Assembly: GCF_024296925.1 (NCBI RefSeq)
Contig: NZ_CP101125.1
Span: 6,202,501 to 6,266,500 of the forward strand
DNA: 64,000 nucleotides
Direction of reading: 5' to 3'
From: Pseudomonas nunensis
Lineage (GTDB): Bacteria > Pseudomonadota > Gammaproteobacteria > Pseudomonadales > Pseudomonadaceae
Made by a program: the position numbers and the translations under genes. The notes under the pieces were generated by a model that was not told where the DNA came from, did not search any database, and worked only from the letters and a program-made list of their open reading frames with translations. This document shows positions 44,889 through 53,309 of this stretch, piece by piece. Each line of letters begins with the position of its first letter. The stretch's first letter is position 1.

Positions 44889-46163
44889 TTAGCATTTCAG
44901 GCAGCAACGTTTGAACACACCTTCTTCTGGCGGTGTGACCGAGTCCATGAAGAGCTTGTCCAGGCGGGAATCCGAATGCTGCCAGTCGAAATGAAACTCG
45001 TGCTCCTCCAACTGCAATTCCTTCACCGTGTCGTTGTTGAGCAACGGTGAGCCCTTGTAGAGATGCAGCCGAGTCTCAAACTGGATGGGGTCGACGATGT
45101 TCTCCAGTTCGTTGCGAGCAATGAAGTCGTGCAGCTCGGCCATATCCTCAAGGCTCACCCAGGGGTTGAACGTGATGAAGGTCGGGTTGACCTTGACGGC
45201 GGTCTCCTTCAGGAACGCCAACGCCTCCTCAATCATGGGCACGTTCATTTCCTTGAAGACCTGGTCGAGAACTTCCTGCTTGGGGAACTCCAGCGCGGTG
45301 GTGATGAAAGCAAGCCCGAGCTGCCCCATTTCCTTGATGGCGTCTTTGTTTTCGAGAATATGATCCACGCGAGTGGTGAAGTCGTACGTGAGGTCGGGGA
45401 ACTGTGAATGCAGAGTCCGGATGATTTTCAAACCGTGCTTCTTGGCATTGAAAAAATCGGCATCCGTGAATGTGAGGTGAGTCATTCCCTGCGCGACGAG
45501 GTTCGCCACGTCGCGCTCAACGAGATCGTCGGAGACCAAAAGCACCTTGCCGTCATAGGCTGCATACACCGAACAGTAGGAACACTTATGGTGACATCCG
45601 CGCGACCCTTCGACCCCACCCACAACTTTCTTTTCGCCGAGCAACTTCTCCAGCTGAGGTTGGGGATATTTGTGTAGAGGCGGTGCCAAGTCCCTGCGCG
45701 GCAGGCGGAACCCGTCACGGATCAACTGAGGTACTACGATTTCACTGGAAAGGCCGCGAGTACGATCGATCACTCCGCGCAGATCTTGTCCCTGCTCGCC
45801 ACTCAGGTGTTTAGCCAAGCTGACAATGGGTTTTTCCCACTCGCCTGCGATCGCGTAGTCACCGTACTTAGAGGCCAGGCTTTTTGCATTGATGGTCGCG
45901 TATTGACCGAAGAAGCAAATTTTCTGGGAGGGCTTTGCTTCTTTAAGCTGCTTGGCCAGCTGCGTTCCCGCAGTTAGAGAGTCAAAAAGCGGTACGCAGA
46001 TGAAGACCAAATCTGCGTCGCTGAATCTCTCCAGGGAAAGCCCTTCGACGTAGATATCGATCAACTGCGCTTCGATATCTGCATCGAGTAGAGCTGTGGT
46101 TGCAGATATCGCGTTGAGCGGTTGATACCCCCCTTCGAATGTACTGGCGACCAGGTACTTCAT
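44889..46163 (-). CDS. arsL: ArsL-type radical SAM enzyme (hydroxyarsinothricin synthase)
   Basis: The 424-residue protein has the radical SAM CX3CX2C motif in GSRGCHHKCSYCSVY (Cys190, 194, 197) and ends in RCCLKC, the arsenic-binding C-terminal motif of ArsL. ArsL transfers the 3-amino-3-carboxypropyl group of SAM to As(III), giving hydroxyarsinothricin. ATG 46163 (MKYLVASTFEGGYQP) has AAGGAG 7 bases upstream; an in-frame ATG 16 codons earlier lacks a good site. It heads a tight trio with the ArsM-like and arsM genes. The assignment depends on recognising RCCLKC, which I regard as strong evidence in this context. Confidence 0.88.
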   Translation of the reverse strand: MKYLVASTFEGGYQPLNAISATTALLDADIEAQLIDIYVEGLSLERFSDADLVFICVPLFDSLTAGTQLAKQLKEAKPSQKICFFGQYATINAKSLASKYGDYAIAGEWEKPIVSLAKHLSGEQGQDLRGVIDRTRGLSSEIVVPQLIRDGFRLPRRDLAPPLHKYPQPQLEKLLGEKKVVGGVEGSRGCHHKCSYCSVYAAYDGKVLLVSDDLVERDVANLVAQGMTHLTFTDADFFNAKKHGLKIIRTLHSQFPDLTYDFTTRVDHILENKDAIKEMGQLGLAFITTALEFPKQEVLDQVFKEMNVPMIEEALAFLKETAVKVNPTFITFNPWVSLEDMAELHDFIARNELENIVDPIQFETRLHLYKGSPLLNNDTVKELQLEEHEFHFDWQHSDSRLDKLFMDSVTPPEEGVFKRCCLKC

Positions 46164-46235
46164 TCTCTTTCTCCTTGAGCTCAGGCACGACGATTCGGTG
46201 ACTGGAGTCACTGTTGGTTTTGTAGGAATTCGAAG

Positions 46236-47441
46236 TTAAAGCGATATCAGCAGAAGAACTGCCAGACCTATCAATGCTTGTAGAACTGAGCCGGCAGTTA
46301 CCAAGCGCATATACCTGGCAGTGCTGTAGTCGGGAAAAGCGTCCGATTTGACCAGCCAGTAATAACTGTCGTTAGGGAGAATGGCGACGAAGGATCCCAG
46401 ACACACGGCGAATGTGACGCTCATCAAGTCCACCCCGCTGGACGCCAGGATCGGCGAGAGAACGGGAGGGATGGCAGCGAAGGTCGCAAGCGAAGAGCCA
46501 TTCAGTGTTTTGAATACCGCTGCCAGCAGGAATACCCCAACCAAAATATGCGCGGTGCTGCCCGACGCGCTGAATGCCTGCTGAATCAGATCTTTCGGAA
46601 GCACCATACCGAGGGCTTGGCCCAACGCAGACGCACAACCTATGGTGAACAATAACGAGCTGGTTCTACGCATTGCTTTGGACAGCAGATCTTGAACCTC
46701 GCCAGGTTTGCAGCTAACTGCGATCAACAGCGATGTGGCGATCAGCGCACCGGCGGGAGTAGTGAAGAACTCGATTACGGAGTGCTGGTTTTTGGGAATG
46801 ACGTAGCCGGTGATCAGGAGCACGAAAAATACAGCCAGAGGGAGAATGACTCTGATAACCGAGTCCTGAGGCGCGGCTGAGTCAGTAAAATCGCTTGGGG
46901 ATGAAAAGTCTGAGCGTGTCGTCCAGTAAGTCCAGATCGTCCCGGCCACCCAGGTAACGACCGTAAGCAGCAGCCCTAAATACAGAAATTTCGGATCATG
47001 AGTATTGGCCCCCAACCCGATCCCAATGATCAGCGGGCCTGCGGGCATCAGAAGCTTGAACCCCGAGTAGCATCCGATCGCAATGTACTTTCTGTGCTGT
47101 CCTGCGATGGGAGCAAGAGAGGCGTAGGCGGTATCGGGACATACCATGCCGGCACCGAGCAAAGGTGACAGTGATATACCGAACTTTCCGAAGGAAGCGC
47201 TTCCCTGCGTCGAGATCCAGCCAGCAATGAAAAACGCGCTCAGGATGACGATGGCGAAATAGCCGAGGTTGTTTCCGAATCCTTTGCTCAGCGATTGGAA
47301 CACGTCACCGCTGCTAGTCCCGGCAAGAATGGGGATCAGAATTGCAGTCAGCAGCATTGCAACAGGGAGAGGAATGGAAAAGCTGCTCCATAGGTTCCGT
47401 AACCGGGAGCCTGTTTTCGTCCTAAGCGCTTCTACCAACAT
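46236..47441 (-). CDS. GntP-type permease at the head of the arsenic-antibiotic cluster
   Basis: The 401-residue membrane protein has about ten to twelve hydrophobic segments, with GxGLGANTHDP and LNGSSLATFAAIPP loops and ILPNDSYYWLVKSDA near the C-terminus, resembling the gluconate:H+ symporter (GntP/ion transporter) superfamily. Known arsinothricin clusters use an MFS protein, ArsQ, for export; no MFS gene is present here, so this permease may take that place. Direction of transport cannot be told. It lies 72 bases upstream of arsL and diverges from the MarR gene. Confidence 0.75.
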   Translation of the reverse strand: MLVEALRTKTGSRLRNLWSSFSIPLPVAMLLTAILIPILAGTSSGDVFQSLSKGFGNNLGYFAIVILSAFFIAGWISTQGSASFGKFGISLSPLLGAGMVCPDTAYASLAPIAGQHRKYIAIGCYSGFKLLMPAGPLIIGIGLGANTHDPKFLYLGLLLTVVTWVAGTIWTYWTTRSDFSSPSDFTDSAAPQDSVIRVILPLAVFFVLLITGYVIPKNQHSVIEFFTTPAGALIATSLLIAVSCKPGEVQDLLSKAMRRTSSLLFTIGCASALGQALGMVLPKDLIQQAFSASGSTAHILVGVFLLAAVFKTLNGSSLATFAAIPPVLSPILASSGVDLMSVTFAVCLGSFVAILPNDSYYWLVKSDAFPDYSTARYMRLVTAGSVLQALIGLAVLLLISL

Positions 47442-47519
47442 CCATGTACCTCCAAGCGTTTCCAGAACTGCCTCTCAGAGACCTACAAGCCTCATCTCCA
47501 ATTCACAATCGCAAAATAC

Positions 47520-47534
47520 GTTGCGAGCCGCAAC
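47520..47534. promoter_or_regulatory. Inverted repeat in the divergent promoter region (candidate MarR operator)
   Basis: GTTGCGAGCCGCAAC is a 6-bp dyad with a 3-bp centre, between the divergent GntP-type and MarR-type genes. Its core TTGCGAGCCG recurs at 47621-47630. Confidence 0.5.
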
Positions 47535-47620
47535 TAATATCTTGGAACAATTTCGCTGGCCCTTATGCCCAAAAAAAGTGTCGCTACGACTGCTAAGGTG
47601 GTATTAGCGTTTTCCCGGAA

Positions 47621-47630
47621 TTGCGAGCCG
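47621..47630. promoter_or_regulatory. Second copy of TTGCGAGCCG just before the MarR start
   Basis: Exact repeat of the 10-mer at 47521-47530, exactly 100 bp away and 6 bases before the chosen MarR ATG. This fits autoregulation by blocking translation or early transcription. Confidence 0.45.
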
Positions 47631-47636
47631 AGTGCT

Positions 47637-48134
47637 ATGCCAACGAATGATCAGATCGACCAGGATGCCGAACAGCTCTATGAAGCGCTGAGTCATTTGG
47701 TTCGCGTGTACCAGTTTCGTGACAGAGATCGCAGCTGCTGCGAGGGCTTATCCGTCACTCAATGCTACGCACTTGAGCATGTGATTAAGGCAGGGCCGGT
47801 TCGCGTTCAATCGTTGGCCAGCGAGCTTTTTCTCGATAAGAGCAACGCCAGTCGGCTGGTCGATTCGCTTGCCAAACAAGGGCTGGTTCGCCGTGTGCCC
47901 GACGCAACTGACGGCCGCGCCCTGGCGATCACGGTGACGCCAGAAGGCACGGCCATTTATGAAAGTATTCGGTCGGATCTGGTGGGTGAAGCTCGCAACT
48001 TGGCCTGCGATTTGTCGAAAGAAGCACGTGACGGGGCGATCGAAATGCTTCGTCGCTTCGCTAAAGCCACCGAAAAACGCTGCGGTCTGAAAGACCTTAG
48101 CCGTGACGAGTATTTGCCAAGCAAATGCTGCTGA
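47637..48134 (+). CDS. MarR-family regulator with cysteine clusters
   Basis: The 165-residue winged-helix protein has VQSLASELFLDKSNASRLVDSLAKQGLVRRVPDATDGRAL, the MarR recognition helix and wing. It has RSCCEG near residue 31 and ends SKCC, both potential As(III) or organoarsenical ligands. The frame is open from ATG 47565; I prefer ATG 47637 (MPTNDQIDQDAEQL), which begins at the conserved fold and leaves the repeated operator-like sequence outside the gene. It probably controls the divergent antibiotic cluster. The C-terminal CC echoes the tails of ArsM and the ArsM-like protein. Confidence 0.85.
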   Translation: MPTNDQIDQDAEQLYEALSHLVRVYQFRDRDRSCCEGLSVTQCYALEHVIKAGPVRVQSLASELFLDKSNASRLVDSLAKQGLVRRVPDATDGRALAITVTPEGTAIYESIRSDLVGEARNLACDLSKEARDGAIEMLRRFAKATEKRCGLKDLSRDEYLPSKCC

Positions 48135-48274
48135 CGTTGCGGTAAGCAGCTGCCGCCTCCCCTGATTTTCAACGACTCTCGCCCGGTTCCGTTTCCGGGT
48201 GAAATAACCAATCTGCGGTTCTCGTGAAAATCGCAGAAGGGTAGTGCGCGCGTCTCCTGATACATTCGCTTTAC

Positions 48275-48301
48275 CGTATATTCGAATTATCGTATGTTCG
48301 A
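48275..48301 (+). promoter_or_regulatory. Candidate ArsR operator upstream of the ars operon
   Basis: Direct repeats CGTATATTCGA (48275-48285) and CGTATGTTCGA (48291-48301), 16 bp apart and containing a TTCGAA dyad, resemble the AT-rich TTCG-containing operators of ArsR. They lie about 26 bases before the first gene. Confidence 0.6.
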
Positions 48302-48326
48302 TTTCCCATATGCGTGAGGTGTGTTC

Positions 48327-48749
48327 ATGAGCGCCCCCATCAAAGTGCTTTTTATCTGCGTTGCTAACTCCGCTCGATCTCAGCTGGCTGAAGCACTGCT
48401 TAGACACAGCGACGCGCGTTTCGAAGCGTTCAGTGCAGGTACCGAACCCACTGACGTTGATCCTCGAACCATTGGCGAACTGGCTCACGTCGGAATTAAC
48501 GCCCAAGGCCTACATAGCAAGTCCGTCGAAGAGTTTCGTGACGAGCATTTCGACTACGTGATCACCCTCTGCGACAAATCTGCGCGTGAATGTCTGGCGA
48601 TGCCCAAGGCAGGTGAAGTGCTTGCCTGGGACTTTGAGGATCCAGTGAGCAGCTCCCACCCGGACGCCTTCAAACACGCCCTTCACGATATCCACGAACG
48701 CATCAAATTATTTGTATTGGTGAAAACCAAACACTTGGAGGCCTCATGA
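48327..48749 (+). CDS. arsC: Arsenate reductase, LMW-phosphatase type (first copy)
   Basis: The 140-residue protein has the P-loop CVANSARS (CX5R) at FICVANSARSQLAEALL, then VITLCDKSARECLAM with further redox cysteines, as in thioredoxin-coupled ArsC. It reduces As(V) to As(III). An in-frame GTG at 48321 is also possible. Its stop overlaps the arsR start (ATGA). Confidence 0.9.
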   Translation: MSAPIKVLFICVANSARSQLAEALLRHSDARFEAFSAGTEPTDVDPRTIGELAHVGINAQGLHSKSVEEFRDEHFDYVITLCDKSARECLAMPKAGEVLAWDFEDPVSSSHPDAFKHALHDIHERIKLFVLVKTKHLEAS

Positions 48750-49102
48750 ACGAGCCAATCACTCCTACCGTTTTGTTCAAAAGCCTGGCAGATGACACTC
48801 GAACCAAAATAACGCTACTCATCGCCCGCGAGGGAGAACTCTGTGTATGCGAACTGACGGCCGCTCTTGAGCAAAGCCAACCAAAAATATCTCGACATCT
48901 CGCACTGCTGAGATCCTCCGGGTTACTGGCGGATCGGCGCCAGGGCCAATGGGTTTACTACCGACTCCATCCCGAACTGCCGACCTGGGTCACCGAAGTG
49001 CTTAAGGGTGTCGTTGATGCCAACCAGCAGTGGCTGGACACAGAAACCAAACGGCTCTGTGAAATGAACGATCGCCCAGTCAGTCAGACCGTGTGCGGCT
49101 GA
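48746..49102 (+). CDS. arsR: Arsenical-responsive repressor ArsR
   Basis: The 118-residue ArsR/SmtB repressor has the metalloid-binding ELCVCEL and the HTH QSQPKISRHLALLRSSGLL. As(III) binding to the CVC pair releases DNA. It is the second gene of the operon, coupled to arsC, so the operon is probably autoregulated at the upstream repeats. Confidence 0.97.
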   Translation: MNEPITPTVLFKSLADDTRTKITLLIAREGELCVCELTAALEQSQPKISRHLALLRSSGLLADRRQGQWVYYRLHPELPTWVTEVLKGVVDANQQWLDTETKRLCEMNDRPVSQTVCG

Positions 49103-49129
49103 TCCAACCTTTCGAAACGAGCCGCTCGC

Positions 49130-50413
49130 ATGCTAATCGCTCTACTTATTTTCATCGTCACCATCGTTCTGGTCATCTGGCAGCCCAAAGGGCTGGGTGT
49201 TGGCTGGAGTGCCTCATTGGGTGCCGTGCTTGCGTTGTTGAGCGGGGTGGTCAGTCTCGGCGACATCCCGGTAGTATGGAATATCGTGTGGAACGCCACG
49301 GCGACGTTCATCGCCGTGATCATCATCAGTCTGCTGCTCGACGAGGCTGGTTTCTTCGAGTGGGCAGCCCTGCATGTCGCTCGCTGGGGAGGTGGCAGCA
49401 GCCGCAAGTTGTTTGCCTTCATCATCTTGCTGGGAGCAGCTGTGTCAGCACTGTTCGCCAATGACGGCGCGGCGCTGATCCTTACTCCTATCGTGATCGC
49501 CATGTTGCTGGCCCTGCGCTTTTCACCCGCAGCGACTCTGGCGTTTGTGATGGCCGCAGGATTCATTGCTGATACAGCGAGTTTGCCGTTGGTGGTTTCC
49601 AACCTGGTGAATATCGTTTCGGCCGATTACTTCAACATTGGCTTCAGCGAGTACGCGGCGATCATGGTGCCGGTCAACTTGGTCAGCATCGCTGCAACGC
49701 TGGGAATGCTCCTGTGGTTTTTCCGAAAAGACTTACCCAAGACTTATGACCTGACACAGCTCCATGCCCCAGAGGATGCGATACGCGATCGCGCAACCTT
49801 CGTGGCAGGATGGTGGGTGCTGCTCGCGTTACTGGTCGGCTTTTTCATTGTCGAGCCACTGGGTATCCCCATCAGTGCCATCGCCGCCGCCTGCGCATTG
49901 GTGCTCTATGTCATCGCAGCCAAAGGTCACGCCATCAACACCAGCAAGGTGCTCAAGGGCGCGCCATGGCAAGTCGTGATCTTCTCGCTGGGCATGTACC
50001 TGGTGGTGTATGGCTTGAAGAACGCCGGACTGACTGACCACATTGCTCAATTGCTCAACGTATTCGCTGGATATGGCATTTGGGGGGCATCGCTGGGTAC
50101 AGGACTCCTGACCGCCGTGCTTTCTTCGATCATGAACAACATGCCAACAGTGCTCATCGGCGCGCTCTCGATCCATGCAACGGAAGCGACTGGCGTAGTT
50201 CATCAAGCCATGGTCTACGCGAATATCATTGGCTGCGATCTTGGTCCGAAAATCACTCCAATCGGCAGCCTAGCCACACTGCTCTGGCTACACGTGCTGG
50301 CTAAAAAGGACATCACCATCAGTTGGGGTTACTACTTCAAGACCGGTGTGGTGCTCACGCTTCCAATCCTCATTGCCACCCTGAGCGCCTTGGCTTTGCG
50401 CCTCAGCTTTTGA
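49130..50413 (+). CDS. arsB: Arsenite efflux permease ArsB
   Basis: The 427-residue protein has 12 hydrophobic segments and typical ArsB regions ([56 protein letters not shown]). It exports As(III). A second long frame of 172 codons on the opposite strand is only a shadow. It follows arsR by 27 bases. Confidence 0.97.
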   Translation: MLIALLIFIVTIVLVIWQPKGLGVGWSASLGAVLALLSGVVSLGDIPVVWNIVWNATATFIAVIIISLLLDEAGFFEWAALHVARWGGGSSRKLFAFIILLGAAVSALFANDGAALILTPIVIAMLLALRFSPAATLAFVMAAGFIADTASLPLVVSNLVNIVSADYFNIGFSEYAAIMVPVNLVSIAATLGMLLWFFRKDLPKTYDLTQLHAPEDAIRDRATFVAGWWVLLALLVGFFIVEPLGIPISAIAAACALVLYVIAAKGHAINTSKVLKGAPWQVVIFSLGMYLVVYGLKNAGLTDHIAQLLNVFAGYGIWGASLGTGLLTAVLSSIMNNMPTVLIGALSIHATEATGVVHQAMVYANIIGCDLGPKITPIGSLATLLWLHVLAKKDITISWGYYFKTGVVLTLPILIATLSALALRLSF

Positions 50414-50428
50414 TTCCAGGAGATCACG

Positions 50429-50899
50429 ATGAAAGTCCTATTCATGTGCACCCACAACAGCTGCCGGAGCATTTTGTCCGAAGCGGTGTTCAATCACCTT
50501 GCTCCTGAAGGAATGGAAGCTGTCAGTTCCGGAAGCTTCCCAAGTGGCCGGGTAAACACGCGAGCGATTCAAACGCTCAAAGCAGCTGGTATCCCTACTG
50601 AAGGCCTTAGCAGTAAAGCATCCGATGCCTTTGAAGGGTCGCCACCAGACATCGTGATCACGGTCTGCGATCGGGCTGCCGGCGAAGCCTGCCCGATTTT
50701 CTTTGGCCCAGCGCTCAAGGCTCACTGGGGGCTGGCAGATCCCTCCGAAGCTACGGGATCTGAAGCGCATATCGAGGCGGCATTCCAGCAAACGCTGAGC
50801 AAAATCCAGGAGCGGGTCAACGCTTTCATTTCGTTGCCTATCGCTACGTTGAGCAAAGAAGACCTTAAAACTGAGCTAGCCCGCATCGGCACATTGTAG
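50429..50899 (+). CDS. arsC: Arsenate reductase, LMW-phosphatase type (second copy)
   Basis: The 156-residue enzyme starts [21 protein letters not shown] with the CX5R P-loop CTHNSCR, the usual Pseudomonas plasmid/chromosomal ArsC between arsB and arsH, and has [14 protein letters not shown]. It differs clearly from the first ArsC. AGGAG precedes the ATG. Confidence 0.95.
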   Translation: MKVLFMCTHNSCRSILSEAVFNHLAPEGMEAVSSGSFPSGRVNTRAIQTLKAAGIPTEGLSSKASDAFEGSPPDIVITVCDRAAGEACPIFFGPALKAHWGLADPSEATGSEAHIEAAFQQTLSKIQERVNAFISLPIATLSKEDLKTELARIGTL

Positions 50900-50928
50900 G
50901 CCAAGCGTCGCAGGGGCCAGGAGTCACT

Positions 50929-51642
50929 ATGAAGGACCATTTTCCAAACATCGAAGCAGATCTCATCGACGTCCCAAGCATGGAACGACTCACTCCTCGT
51001 GAGCCGTCCACGCATAAACCGCGCATCCTTCTGATCTACGGGTCGACCCGCGAGCGTTCGTTCAGCCGGTTGGTTACCCAAGAAGCCGCGCGGTTGCTGG
51101 AGCACTTCGGTGCGGAAACACGAATCTTCAACCCGTCAGGATTACCACTGCCTGATGATGCTCCGGATACCCACCCCAAAGTCGCGGAACTCCGCGAGCT
51201 AATGCAGTGGTCGGAAGGGCAGGTGTGGTGTTCTCCGGAGCGTCATGGATCGATGAGCGCCGTTTTTAAAGCTCAGATCGACTGGGTGCCTTTGGCGATG
51301 GGCGCAGTACGTCCAACCCAAGGTAAAACTCTCGCAGTAATGCAGGTTTGCGGCGGCTCTCAGTCTTTCAACGTGGTGAATCAGTTGCGAGTTCTGGGTC
51401 GCTGGATGCGCATGGTGACAATCCCCAATCAGTCTTCAGTGCCCAAGGCGTTCACCGAGTTCGACGAAAATGGGCGTATGAAGCCTTCGTCTTACTACGA
51501 TCGCCTGGTCGACGTGATGGAGGAGCTGATGAAGTTCACCCTGCTATTGCGTGACCGTCAGGACTACTTGGTAGACCGTTACTCGGAACGCAAAGAGTCG
51601 GCTGAAGAGCTGTCGAAACGAGTGAATCAGCGCTCCATCTAA
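50929..51642 (+). CDS. arsH: NADPH-dependent FMN reductase / organoarsenical oxidase ArsH
   Basis: The 237-residue flavoprotein has the FMN-binding [14 protein letters not shown] and [20 protein letters not shown] signatures of ArsH. ArsH oxidises trivalent methylated and aromatic arsenicals to less toxic pentavalent forms, useful beside an ArsM/ArsL pathway that yields trivalent intermediates. Confidence 0.97.
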   Translation: MKDHFPNIEADLIDVPSMERLTPREPSTHKPRILLIYGSTRERSFSRLVTQEAARLLEHFGAETRIFNPSGLPLPDDAPDTHPKVAELRELMQWSEGQVWCSPERHGSMSAVFKAQIDWVPLAMGAVRPTQGKTLAVMQVCGGSQSFNVVNQLRVLGRWMRMVTIPNQSSVPKAFTEFDENGRMKPSSYYDRLVDVMEELMKFTLLLRDRQDYLVDRYSERKESAEELSKRVNQRSI

Positions 51643-51652
51643 GGATCTCATT

Positions 51653-52141
51653 ATGTCTCACCCTTTCTCGATCCTAGCAATGCCAGACGGTGCGGGCTCT
51701 CTCATCTTTACCCCGTGTCCGGGCACTCAGGATGAGTCGCTCCAGCAAGCGCTCGGCACTCTGAAAAACGCAGGCGCCAGTGCCATCGTCAGTCTGATGT
51801 CCGACGCCGAACTCACTCACAACGGTGTTGGTGAGTTAGGTCAGCAAGTCCAAGCGGCAGGGCTCGCTTGGTACCAGCTACCGATTGAGGACGATGAGGC
51901 TCCTGACGCTGAATTTGAGACCCGGTGGCAGAAGGCTCTCCCAGCGTTGTCGAAGCTTCTGGACGCAAACCAGGCCATTGCGATTCATTGCAAAGGTGGG
52001 TCGGGACGCACTGGGTTGGTCGCCGCAAAACTCATGATCGACAGAGGGATGCCGCGTACCCGTGCTGTTGAGTTGGTACAGCAACTGCGGCCGCGAGCAA
52101 TCCAAAAACCTTCGCACGTCTCTTACATCGAGCGACTTTGA
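51653..52141 (+). CDS. Protein tyrosine/dual-specificity phosphatase of the ars operon
   Basis: The 162-residue protein has the catalytic P-loop HCKGGSGRTG (Cys113, Arg119) and an acidic general-acid region (IEDDEAPD near residue 79), resembling CDKN3-type phosphatases. Similar phosphatases occur in ars operons of other bacteria, where their role is unclear. It lies 10 bases after arsH. Confidence 0.85.
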   Translation: MSHPFSILAMPDGAGSLIFTPCPGTQDESLQQALGTLKNAGASAIVSLMSDAELTHNGVGELGQQVQAAGLAWYQLPIEDDEAPDAEFETRWQKALPALSKLLDANQAIAIHCKGGSGRTGLVAAKLMIDRGMPRTRAVELVQQLRPRAIQKPSHVSYIERL

Positions 52142-52171
52142 AAGCTTTGTCTTAGCCGGAGGGAGTAGTTA

Positions 52172-53245
52172 ATGGGCACTCAAAACACACTGCTGGATGT
52201 GGTGGTCATTGGAGCAGGTCAGGCTGCGCTGACAACGGCTTACTTCCTCAAACGCACTGGCTTGTCGTTCGTTCTGTTAGATGCAGAACAAGGCCCGGGT
52301 GGTGCGTGGCGTCATGGATGGGATTCATTGCAGCTGTTCTCACCGTCTGCCTGGAGTTCCATCGCAGGGTGGCCGATGCCACCGGTAACTGATGGCAATC
52401 CCGGTCGAGATCATGTTGTTGATTACTTGGCACAGTACGAAAGCAGGTACGGGTTTCCTATCGTACGTCCCGTAGAGGTCACGGACGTTGAGCCTCGGAT
52501 TTTCGGTCTGCGGGTCCACTCAGAAAGTGAGTATTGGGATGCCAAAGTCGTAATCAGCGCGACCGGGACTTGGAGCAATCCCCTCATTCCCCATTACCCG
52601 AAAAGCGAGCTTTATCAAGGTCAGCAGATTCACTCAGCGCACTACCGTTGTGCAGAGTCGTTCCAAGGTAAACGGGTACTAGTTATCGGCGGTGGTAACT
52701 CAGGTGCCCAGATCTATGCCGAGGTATCCAAGGTGGCTGATGCCACTTGGGTGACCCTGGATGATCCAAAGTTTTTGCCAGATGACGTAGATGGTCGTGT
52801 GCTTTTTGAACGTGCCACTGAGCGCCTGAAAGCCCATCAGCAGGGGCGAGATTTGCCCGAACCAACCGGCGGCTTGGGTGACATCGTCATGGTGCCGTCG
52901 GTGAAAGAAGCGCGTGAACGTGGTGTTTTGAACGCTGTACGACCATTTGAGTTTTTTATGCCAGACGGCGTTGTCTGGAAAAATGGAGATGAGACCGCGG
53001 TTGACGCCATTATCTGGTGCACCGGTTTCGCTCCCTCCTTGAACCACCTGCGCGGGCTCGGCGTGGTCAACTCACAGGGGCGGGTCGACGTTCACGACAA
53101 CCGCTCTTCAATCGAACCTCGGCTTTGGCTAGTTGGTTATGGCGACTGGACTGGCTTGGCTTCCGCGACGTTGATCGGGGTGACACGCACCGCTCGTAAT
53201 GTCGTGAAGGAGGTAAATCACTATCTCAATCAAGAACTCGTCTGA
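52172..53245 (+). CDS. arsO: ArsO-type flavin monooxygenase
   Basis: The 357-residue enzyme has two Rossmann motifs, [15 protein letters not shown] (FAD) and [14 protein letters not shown] (NADPH), and ATGTWSNP as in flavin-containing monooxygenases. ArsO genes accompany arsH and arsB in many operons; the reaction is thought to involve an arsenical but is not firmly established. Last gene of the rightward operon. Confidence 0.85.
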   Translation: MGTQNTLLDVVVIGAGQAALTTAYFLKRTGLSFVLLDAEQGPGGAWRHGWDSLQLFSPSAWSSIAGWPMPPVTDGNPGRDHVVDYLAQYESRYGFPIVRPVEVTDVEPRIFGLRVHSESEYWDAKVVISATGTWSNPLIPHYPKSELYQGQQIHSAHYRCAESFQGKRVLVIGGGNSGAQIYAEVSKVADATWVTLDDPKFLPDDVDGRVLFERATERLKAHQQGRDLPEPTGGLGDIVMVPSVKEARERGVLNAVRPFEFFMPDGVVWKNGDETAVDAIIWCTGFAPSLNHLRGLGVVNSQGRVDVHDNRSSIEPRLWLVGYGDWTGLASATLIGVTRTARNVVKEVNHYLNQELV

Positions 53246-53309
53246 AGCGTGCCGCTAGGCCTTGAGGCCCTTTCCACGTATTGAGTCCAACGCGACGGCG
53301 TGAGCGGGG

